64,000 nt of DNA from Enoplolaimus lenunculus (Eukaryota; Nematoda; Enoplea; Enoplida; Thoracostomopsidae): positions 124,001-188,000 of the forward strand of contig JASANG010000662.1 of the NCBI GenBank assembly GCA_030248215.1, written 5' to 3'. Position 1 is the first letter of the stretch. Each line of letters starts with the position of its first letter. Shown piece after piece: positions 61,601-64,000 of this stretch. The translations under genes and the position numbers were made by a program. The notes below the pieces were generated by a model, which worked only from the letters and a program-made list of their open reading frames with translations, did not search any database and was not told the DNA's origin.

Positions 61601-63200
61601 ATGATTTATGAATCGTAATGTTTCGTCAAACGACGCCTCAAACTGTTCCGCAACACTCGCTGCATGATCAATTTTGGAACGCCTAAAAGCATAAGTATTA
61701 ATTGAGGCCGATATTAATATGTAAGAGACAACTTAAATCTATATCTTTAAACTTTAAAGCAACAAAACTATTTTAAGATATTACCTGTTATTAAAAATTG
61801 TATGTTTGACTGGTACCAATAACAACTAGTTCTTTGATTGAATTTTCCGCACTTTGATAAACACAATGTTACTGTGGGAACGCGCCACGGTATTAACACT
61901 CCTGATCAATTAGTTTAGCAAACGCACAAAATAACCTAGATTTAGCTGTTTCAATCAGTGGTTCCCATTTTTGCTGAATGAGCAAAAGCCGGGCTTGTAG
62001 GTCCGTCTGATCTTCTTTAAGCAAAAGCACACGTCCCTTTCGTATCAACGCATGAATTGTTCCTTCGTGACTAAGAATGTCTTTGTATATTGGCTGAAAC
62101 TATGTTAATAGTTATCCACTGTACCACATCCACAAAAATTGAACACTTGTGCAAAATCCCAGCTTTATCCAAAAATTTAGTATTACCAAAAACTACGAGC
62201 ATTTATAAAAGAAACTACACCATGTTAGAGGTTGCATTCTCTAGATTCAAATATAAAACTACTACTGCATAACCTTGCACTGACCAAAGACTGCGGTGTT
62301 ACGCTACAAAAAGAGTGACAGCGTTCTTTGAGCTTACTTCATACTGATGTGCTTGCGATTGAATGACATCCAATTTGGCTGATATAGGAGACTCTGCGGC
62401 CATTTTGTCCGTGAAAATATCAAGCCATTGCATTATGTTAGCCAACTGAGACTCGATTTGTTGCTCTTCCGTGAACGCTGTTTTAGCAGCGTTCAATAAA
62501 CTGTCTAAAATAAGAAATACAATGTTAATTTCGCTGTACCAAGTGAGTCAACTTCGTTCTGCATGATGTACAGTGACAATTTTGAACACATTATTCATTT
62601 AAACATAACAGTCTAAACTACTCGCCCAATTTATGCAAAGTCTCGTTGTAATTTTGGCGCAGCGACGACGTTTTTACTGTCAGTATAGATCTGACAGTAG
62701 GATCACCAGACACCAAACACAAGCGATCGCATTCAACGTTTAACTCATCGAACTCCGGTTCTCGCTCGATTAATTGCTGCTTGAGATCCTAAAATTAAAT
62801 AAAATTATAAGCAGTTATATATCGTTCACAATACAAAAATTTCATTTTGCCACCGAAAACAATGTAAGGTAAAGATAACACGCGTCAATTTTCTAAATTG
62901 TCATGCATTAACCCTACACGAACGGAAAAATTGCGTTAATCCTAACGTCGAGGTAAGTATAATTCATTTTATGCCACGCTTTAAGTTCTGTTCGTAACAA
63001 AAACTCAGTTACTTCATTACCTCAACTGTCTGACTATACGAATCGCTGTTTCCATAGGTCGCGGTTGAACCTGTTGACAAATTGTCGGTTTTTACAACAA
63101 TATCCTCAAGCCATAGTTTCAGTGAACCGAACCGTGCATGAAAGATTTTTACAAGCGTCTGTGCTTCATGGAGCATAGCATCACGGTTTTCTAATTTCGT
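30753..63200 (-). CDS. MACF1/DST: Spectraplakin (MACF1/dystonin/Shot family), C-terminal part, 44 exons resolved
   Basis: Cytolinker that joins actin to microtubules. Seen: reading down the minus strand, 44 exons with AG/GT borders join into about 2,840 codons. Order: about twenty spectrin repeats (63.2-35.0 kb), a short non-repetitive linker (35.0-34.8 kb), a helical [11 protein letters not shown] segment, EF-hand 1 ([12 protein letters not shown], all ligand positions kept), EF-hand 2 ([12 protein letters not shown]), a GAS2 domain with the family signatures [18 protein letters not shown] and VRVGGGW, then a Ser/Arg-rich tail ending in [12 protein letters not shown] and TAG at 30755-30753. 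Known: in this family the EF-GAS2-tail module binds the microtubule lattice and the tail binds EB1 and GSK3 targets. The stretch [13 protein letters not shown] is almost the vertebrate sequence. The gene is partial: CH, plakin and earlier repeats lie beyond the right edge. One short exon between 31474 and 32521 is not found. Confidence 0.95.
31333..31473 (-). CDS. MACF1/DST: Spectraplakin exon S43, Ser-rich tail (probable)
   Basis: Acceptor AATTTAG, donor AAA G|GTATTT; open in one frame only: [34 protein letters not shown]. Joins the last exon in frame. No strong family motif, so the call rests on frame, borders and composition. Confidence 0.7.
32522..32691 (-). CDS. MACF1/DST: Spectraplakin exon S42, post-GAS2 tail
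   Basis: [20 protein letters not shown], then [18 protein letters not shown] and a Pro/Ser/Thr region. Donor AAG|GTACTG, phase 0. Confidence 0.94.
32936..33053 (-). CDS. MACF1/DST: Spectraplakin exon S41, GAS2 domain core
   Basis: [38 protein letters not shown]: near-invariant GAS2 core. Acceptor TTGTTCAG; ends CGT G|GTGTGT. Confidence 0.97.
33436..33558 (-). CDS. MACF1/DST: Spectraplakin exon S40, GAS2 domain start
   Basis: [20 protein letters not shown], then [20 protein letters not shown]. Keeps the C.C and R.Y signatures of the GAS2 zinc-type fold, which binds microtubules. Donor AAG|GTAACA. Confidence 0.95.
33873..33985 (-). CDS. MACF1/DST: Spectraplakin exon S39, EF-hand 2
   Basis: [35 protein letters not shown]: second calcium loop [12 protein letters not shown] complete. 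Acceptor TTTGTTCTAG, donor GAT|GTAAGC. Confidence 0.96.
34266..34428 (-). CDS. MACF1/DST: Spectraplakin exon S38, EF-hand 1
   Basis: [38 protein letters not shown]. The calcium loop [12 protein letters not shown] has acidic or oxygen ligands at positions 1, 3, 5, 9 and 12. Ends TCG A|GTTAGT. Confidence 0.96.
34699..34846 (-). CDS. MACF1/DST: Spectraplakin exon S37, pre-EF linker
   Basis: [19 protein letters not shown], then [20 protein letters not shown], the family's WQQVWLLALERQRKL helix. Donor GAA|GTTAGT. Confidence 0.93.
35043..35195 (-). CDS. MACF1/DST: Spectraplakin exon S36, end of rod
   Basis: [19 protein letters not shown] (family: LIAEHQTFMEEM), then a basic and Ala-rich linker ([13 protein letters not shown]) and Ser-rich [11 protein letters not shown]; ends phase 2 at GG|GTAAAA. 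Confidence 0.92.
35494..35663 (-). CDS. MACF1/DST: Spectraplakin exon S35, last spectrin repeat
   Basis: [44 protein letters not shown]; donor AAA AA|GTATCT, chosen because it alone gives [16 protein letters not shown] with the next exon. Confidence 0.9.
35832..35975 (-). CDS. MACF1/DST: Spectraplakin exon S34
   Basis: 48 codons: [38 protein letters not shown]; donor GAG|GTAAAC. HWIKIL..RWEE matches vertebrate HWITII..RFEE. Confidence 0.92.
36205..36333 (-). CDS. MACF1/DST: Spectraplakin exon S33
   Basis: 43 codons: [36 protein letters not shown]; donor CAG|GTACTG. Vertebrates show LLEWLSEAE..L and LPDD at this point. Confidence 0.92.
36610..36807 (-). CDS. MACF1/DST: Spectraplakin exon S32
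   Basis: 66 codons: [46 protein letters not shown]; donor CAA|GTAAGT. Confidence 0.92.
37562..37681. repeat. (AAT)n microsatellite
   Basis: About forty AAT units with an internal AACAACAACAAT interruption, beginning about ten bases below the S31 donor. Long open frames of Ile across it are artefacts. Confidence 0.97.
37692..37851 (-). CDS. MACF1/DST: Spectraplakin exon S31
   Basis: [52 protein letters not shown]: one of the best conserved repeats (vertebrates have KLEDALLLSGQF and VHGDLD). Donor AAG|GTAAAA is followed almost at once by the (AAT)n array. Confidence 0.94.
38055..38212 (-). CDS. MACF1/DST: Spectraplakin exon S30
   Basis: [35 protein letters not shown]; ends GAT AG|GTTAGT. The helix DKWNTVC matches the vertebrate family. 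Confidence 0.92.
38544..38882 (-). CDS. MACF1/DST: Spectraplakin exon S29
   Basis: 113 codons covering a full repeat: [60 protein letters not shown]; donor CAG|GTTAAA. Confidence 0.92.
38883..40369. other. Spectraplakin intron, nothing recognised
   Basis: AT-rich, no homologous coding segment, no clear repeat. Confidence 0.6.
40370..40525 (-). CDS. MACF1/DST: Spectraplakin exon S28
   Basis: [40 protein letters not shown]; donor CGG|GTAAAC. Confidence 0.9.
40794..40967 (-). CDS. MACF1/DST: Spectraplakin exon S27
   Basis: [37 protein letters not shown]; donor AAG|GTAATT. Confidence 0.9.
41247..42382 (+). mobile_element. Helentron-like non-autonomous element with minisatellite core
   Basis: Left end GGACTACATTTATTGGGCGAAGC; then six repeat units alternating near 153 and 176 bases, each with TATTAGCTAAC..TCGGTTTT..GGTTTGTA and CTCGCACCC; right end carries CAGCCGTTCCTGAGATTG, a GGACGGACATCC stretch and a hairpin CGAAACTCCGAG / CTCGGAGTTTCG before GCTTCGTTCAA. 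GCGAAGC near the left and GCTTCG at the right are subterminal inverted repeats. This plan (subterminal repeats, central minisatellite, hairpin before the 3' end, no protein) is that of Helentron-associated elements. Confidence 0.6.
42436..42654 (-). CDS. MACF1/DST: Spectraplakin exon S26
   Basis: [44 protein letters not shown]; donor TTG|GTTAGC. A mobile repeat array ends 54 bases downstream of this donor. Confidence 0.9.
42872..43047 (-). CDS. MACF1/DST: Spectraplakin exon S25
   Basis: GT completes Gly; [36 protein letters not shown]; donor TTG|GTGAGC. Closely resembles the vertebrate sequence of this repeat. Confidence 0.9.
43110..43150. repeat. (ATT)n microsatellite
   Basis: ATTATTATT run of about 35 bases in the intron between S24 and S25. 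Confidence 0.9.
43246..43381 (-). CDS. MACF1/DST: Spectraplakin exon S24
   Basis: [34 protein letters not shown]; ends AAA G|GTTCGG, phase 1. The M..WI..T pattern is the spectraplakin helix B. Confidence 0.9.
43560..43679 (-). CDS. MACF1/DST: Spectraplakin exon S23
   Basis: 40 codons, [30 protein letters not shown]; donor CAA|GTAATA. Confidence 0.87.
43985..44058 (-). repeat. Short tandem repeat at a splice donor
   Basis: Three copies of AGTTCT(A)TCTATAAAGC-type unit on the minus strand, the first beginning inside the S22 donor GTGAGTTCT. Confidence 0.75.
44060..44161 (-). CDS. MACF1/DST: Spectraplakin exon S22
   Basis: 34 codons, [16 protein letters not shown] to KQFTELE; donor GAA|GTGAGT. 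The donor's downstream bases are the first unit of a short tandem repeat (43985-44058). Confidence 0.88.
44773..44997 (-). CDS. MACF1/DST: Spectraplakin exon S21
   Basis: 75 codons: [44 protein letters not shown]; donor AAG|GTTGAT. Joins S22 as [16 protein letters not shown], a textbook helix B. Confidence 0.92.
45401..45630 (-). CDS. MACF1/DST: Spectraplakin exon S20
   Basis: Begins AC, giving Asp with S19; [42 protein letters not shown]; donor CAG|GTCGGT. Confidence 0.88.
46119..46344 (-). CDS. MACF1/DST: Spectraplakin exon S19
   Basis: [32 protein letters not shown], ending DPEVS in phase 1 (TCT G|GTAAGT). Acceptor TTTCAG. Confidence 0.9.
46757..46963 (-). CDS. MACF1/DST: Spectraplakin exon S18
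   Basis: [47 protein letters not shown]; donor AAA|GTAAGC. Confidence 0.9.
47225..47434 (-). CDS. MACF1/DST: Spectraplakin exon S17
   Basis: [20 protein letters not shown], tryptophan replaced in [11 protein letters not shown], ends KKQQEHNK with donor AAG|GTAAGC. Upstream intron is filled by the nested 47.6-50.0 kb elements. Confidence 0.9.
47608..50010 (-). mobile_element. Nested Helentron-like elements
   Basis: Minus-strand versions of the 41.2-kb element. The outer copy starts at its hairpin end (TTGAGCGAAGCGAAACTCC at 47608) and is interrupted by a complete inner copy at 48095-48882, after which the outer repeat continues (TTTCAGCACTAAGGGG). A third, degraded hairpin end lies at about 49445. 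Fills the spectraplakin intron between S16 and S17. Confidence 0.65.
48095..48882 (-). mobile_element. Complete inner Helentron-like element, 788 bases
   Basis: From TTGAGCGAAGCGAAACTCC (hairpin end) to CCCATTACGACTGG (other end). Because it sits inside a known repeat, the empty site can be read: GCAATATAA / TTTCAGCAC joined without duplication, at an A-T junction on the element's own strand. GCTTCGCTCAA and TTGAGCGAAGC are its inverted subterminal repeats. Confidence 0.65.
50087..50326 (-). CDS. MACF1/DST: Spectraplakin exon S16
   Basis: Eighty codons: [43 protein letters not shown]; donor GAG|GTAATA. Helices B and C of one repeat. Confidence 0.9.
50545..51414 (-). CDS. MACF1/DST: Spectraplakin exon S15, large 290-codon exon
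   Basis: By far the longest exon seen here: [16 protein letters not shown] through two and a half spectrin repeats (tryptophans in [10 protein letters not shown] and [12 protein letters not shown]), ending TAQQTSAD with donor GAT|GTAAGT. Others average about 170 bases, so introns have been lost here or never gained. Confidence 0.93.
51666..51719 (-). repeat. Target-site copy with a second S14 donor
   Basis: CTCAGATAACCGATCAAAAG followed by GTTTGCAGCATG, matching the end of exon S14 and its donor; diverges toward the LINE side. Confidence 0.75.
51720..52223 (+). mobile_element. 5'-truncated LINE fragment
   Basis: Reverse transcriptase end: [16 protein letters not shown], then [11 protein letters not shown] (the FADD catalytic motif) and, in another frame, [18 protein letters not shown]1/Jockey-like by motif spacing (inference). 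It contains frame changes. Ends in CATGTCATGTCATGC. Flanked by direct repeats of about 50 bases (51666-51719, 52224-52277). Confidence 0.8.
52236..52428 (-). CDS. MACF1/DST: Spectraplakin exon S14 (donor lies in a LINE target duplication)
   Basis: [20 protein letters not shown], then [20 protein letters not shown], ending LQAQITDHK with donor AAG|GTTTGC. About 50 bases at its 3' end, with the donor, are repeated at 51666-51719 on the far side of a LINE fragment. Confidence 0.9.
52668..56150 (+). mobile_element. BEL/Pao LTR retrotransposon fossil
   Basis: Two related LTR-like sequences start TGCGTCACGAGACA at 52668 and 55866 and share GCATATTA(A/T)TAGCAT and TTGTACA(A/T)G(A/G)AAAAC. Between them: gag of BEL type (KLPKLVI, GDPIDWQ, LKERFGY, about 53250-53700), a knuckle-like region near 54650, and protease/early pol ([20 protein letters not shown], about 55190-55450). 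RT, RNase H and integrase are absent. Broken in many places and with diverged LTRs, so old. Sits in the intron between S13 and S14, antisense to the gene. Confidence 0.8.
55990..56150 (+). repeat. 84-base tandem duplication in the 3' LTR
   Basis: TTGTACAAGGAAAAC..GTG.T and ACAAAGCTTTCTGTTAGTTG occur twice, about 84 bases apart. Confidence 0.8.
56250..56383 (-). CDS. MACF1/DST: Spectraplakin exon S13
   Basis: [20 protein letters not shown], then [11 protein letters not shown]; ends AGA AG|GTACTG and the next exon supplies A. Helix C of a repeat. Confidence 0.87.
56632..56802 (-). CDS. MACF1/DST: Spectraplakin exon S12
   Basis: [20 protein letters not shown] then the helix B tryptophan in [14 protein letters not shown]; donor CGC|GTAAGT. 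Strong match to the family pattern L..R..KL..AL...Y. Confidence 0.9.
57390..57456 (-). repeat. tRNA-like sequence, probable SINE head
   Basis: Minus strand: GAGGCTTAATAGTTAGCGCA fits an A box and GGGATCGAAACC a B box at normal spacing; anticodon stem mispaired, so a pseudogene or SINE head. Confidence 0.6.
57474..57639. mobile_element. GC-rich MITE, copy 2
   Basis: GGGCCCGCTGCTAAGG to ATACGGGCCT with GTTACG on both sides; internal CTCGCTTGTGACTCATTGA and TTTTTAGCCCCCCCTAGCA match copy 1 at 12254. Confidence 0.75.
57825..57983 (-). CDS. MACF1/DST: Spectraplakin exon S11
   Basis: [17 protein letters not shown], typical turn and helix C, ending in the tryptophan helix [11 protein letters not shown] with donor AAA|GTAAAC. 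Runs straight into LSERRGKL of S12, as spectrin repeats do. Confidence 0.88.
58105..58317 (-). CDS. MACF1/DST: Spectraplakin exon S10
   Basis: [19 protein letters not shown] continues helix C; then [20 protein letters not shown] and RLQQKTLQ; donor CAG|GTAAGC. Confidence 0.88.
58318..59664. other. Spectraplakin intron, nothing coding recognised
   Basis: Has a GC-rich patch at 58390-58470 and a small tandem repeat at 58876-58950; otherwise AT-rich. Confidence 0.55.
58876..58950 (+). repeat. CG-rich tandem repeat
   Basis: CGCGACTGCG(G/A)CC recurs three times about 26-29 bases apart, each followed by GATCAAA. Confidence 0.8.
59665..59892 (-). CDS. MACF1/DST: Spectraplakin exon S9
   Basis: [17 protein letters not shown] through [18 protein letters not shown]; ends GAG GAA|GTTAGC. 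76 codons, phase 0 both ends. Confidence 0.87.
60048..60356 (-). CDS. MACF1/DST: Spectraplakin exon S8
   Basis: 103 codons: [15 protein letters not shown], the helix tryptophan in AQKWNRDK, an acidic, Ser-rich insertion ([14 protein letters not shown]) and a following helix ([16 protein letters not shown]). The acidic insertion makes this repeat irregular. Confidence 0.88.
60438..60638 (+). repeat. Recent 100-base tandem duplication
   Basis: TTGCAGCCTGTATGTCTAAA to CACACCGCTGTATGT repeated twice with only a few differences; in the intron between S7 and S8. Confidence 0.9.
60887..61041 (-). CDS. MACF1/DST: Spectraplakin exon S7
   Basis: Starts with the two bases that complete Glu, then [12 protein letters not shown] and [16 protein letters not shown]; ends TTA AGG|GTAATT, phase 0. 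Confidence 0.87.
61187..61337 (-). CDS. MACF1/DST: Spectraplakin exon S6
   Basis: [20 protein letters not shown], ending in the classic helix C/A tryptophan context [12 protein letters not shown]; donor AGT G|GTGAGT. Confidence 0.88.
61517..61683 (-). CDS. MACF1/DST: Spectraplakin exon S5
   Basis: [20 protein letters not shown], then [15 protein letters not shown]; ends GCT CAA|GTAAAT. Helices A/B of a repeat; unusual Cys pair (DQCSCQ) in the B-C loop. Confidence 0.87.
61936..62093 (-). CDS. MACF1/DST: Spectraplakin exon S4
   Basis: [16 protein letters not shown] to the repeat tryptophan in [17 protein letters not shown]; ends TCT AG|GTTATT. AG plus the G of S5 gives Arg. Confidence 0.88.
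62338..62500 (-). CDS. MACF1/DST: Spectraplakin exon S3
   Basis: Acceptor is the second AG of TTTTAGACAG, chosen because only it keeps the frame with S2. Encodes [13 protein letters not shown] and the repeat core [13 protein letters not shown], ending HQYE|GTAAGC. Confidence 0.82.
62622..62788 (-). CDS. MACF1/DST: Spectraplakin exon S2
   Basis: Starts [13 protein letters not shown] in phase 0 and ends GGC GA|GTAGTT in phase 2; the next acceptor supplies the missing base. Carries helix C of one repeat and the start of the next ([15 protein letters not shown]). Confidence 0.82.
63021..63200 (-). CDS. MACF1/DST: Spectraplakin exon S1 (spectrin repeat)
   Basis: Sixty codons, phase 0 at both ends; acceptor CATTTTAG, donor GAG|GTAATG. 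Holds a helix with the repeat tryptophan ([11 protein letters not shown]) and then a Ser/Thr-rich loop ([11 protein letters not shown]), longer than usual between helices. The first exon visible in the window. Confidence 0.85.
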
Positions 63201-63759
63201 CTAAAATGAAACAAAGTTATTTAACTCATTAATGTGAATGATTTTACCATAAATACTGGACTAACACACATTTACGTTACAAATACTGCAAAAAGTACAG
63301 ATTAACTAGCATTAGATCCATGTTAAATTTACACTACAGTGTCATACAGGCATTGAAATGAATGTTCTAATGAATGTTCTAAAATTGTTATATCTAATGA
63401 ATTTATGTTGAAAATTTTTTTGATGCTGTAATTTTGGTAGATATTCTTTTCAGTGTTTATTTGTTATGGTGTTACCGGTATGTCATCCTTGAGGTGCTTG
63501 CTTCCGGCGGTTAACATATTTTTATCACTTATACACTATTATGTAGTATATCCACAAATGCTGCTATACTACATTCTGTATCCTTCTTTAGTTTATTGCT
63601 ATTATTCACTTAAAAATGCATTCTTTTAGTTTACTTATCGTTAACAGCTAACTGAATGTATATGTATACATCTTTATATGAAATACCGAGAGAATATTCA
63701 TTTTTACCAAAGTATATACACGAATTCTATGTTCAATGACGCTAAAAACTATTATTAAA

Positions 63760-64000
63760 CCAGTCGTAGTGGGACTATGTACATTTATTGAGCGAAGTTC
63801 GAACACACGTAAACCATAAAGCTAATATGCAAATTAGTTATTAGCTAACTATTCAATTATCGGTTTTGGAGGATTGTAAACAATTTATTCAAATTCTTCG
63901 ATCCCAAAAAACCCTTTAGTGCTGAAATTATATGTTTTTAACCGTAATAATTAGTGAAATATTGTAAAAATCCTAATTTAGGCTTATAAACTATGCTAAT
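63760..64000 (+). mobile_element. Helentron-like element, cut by the window edge
   Basis: CCAGTCGTAGTGGGACTATG, TTATTGAGCGAAGTTCGAAC, then the first repeat units with TTTTGGAGGATTGTAAAC. Continues past the right edge. Confidence 0.6.

Overview
The window is animal (metazoan) nuclear DNA: AT-rich, many short introns with GT..AG borders, and two large multi-exon host genes, both on the minus strand, separated by about 12 kb of repeat-filled DNA. Codon-level matches are to single-copy invertebrate/chordate families. The repeat content (Ty3 of CsRn1 type, BEL/Pao, LINE pieces, MITEs, Helentron-like elements) and intron sizes of a few hundred bases suggest an invertebrate, perhaps a tunicate; the species is not identified and that guess is weak.

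Right part, 30.75-63.2 kb: the 3' two-thirds of a spectraplakin (MACF1/dystonin/Shot/VAB-10 family), the giant linker between actin and microtubules. I could resolve 44 exons, about 8.5 kb of coding sequence (about 2,840 codons): roughly twenty spectrin repeats, two EF-hands, the GAS2 microtubule-binding domain and a Ser/Arg-rich tail ending in a stop. Splice phases agree at every junction except one, where a short exon must be missing. The actin-binding and plakin domains lie beyond the right edge.

Left part, 0.9-18.3 kb: the 5' part of RPGRIP1L (Fantom), a scaffold of the ciliary transition zone. Fifteen exons (about 570 codons) join in frame from a candidate start codon through the coiled coils into the beginning of the first C2 domain; the rest lies beyond the left edge.

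Between and inside these genes: an almost gag-less Ty3/gypsy copy with nearly identical LTRs (23.2-27.3 kb); a tandem satellite (27.6-28.3 kb); an old BEL/Pao fossil in a spectraplakin intron (52.7-56.1 kb); a broken UPF1-like SF1 helicase in an RPGRIP1L intron (7.1-8.9 kb); a LINE fragment at 51.7-52.2 kb whose target-site duplication contains a spectraplakin splice donor; nested elements with a central 153/175-bp minisatellite, a hairpin end and subterminal inverted repeats (41.2, 47.6-50.0, 63.8 kb and elsewhere) that look like Helentron-associated non-autonomous elements; three MITE families; and tRNA-like SINE heads. I saw no CRISPR, operon or other prokaryotic feature. Nothing here is clearly an undescribed system; the most unusual observations are the donor-duplicating LINE insertion and the Helentron-like nested arrays.
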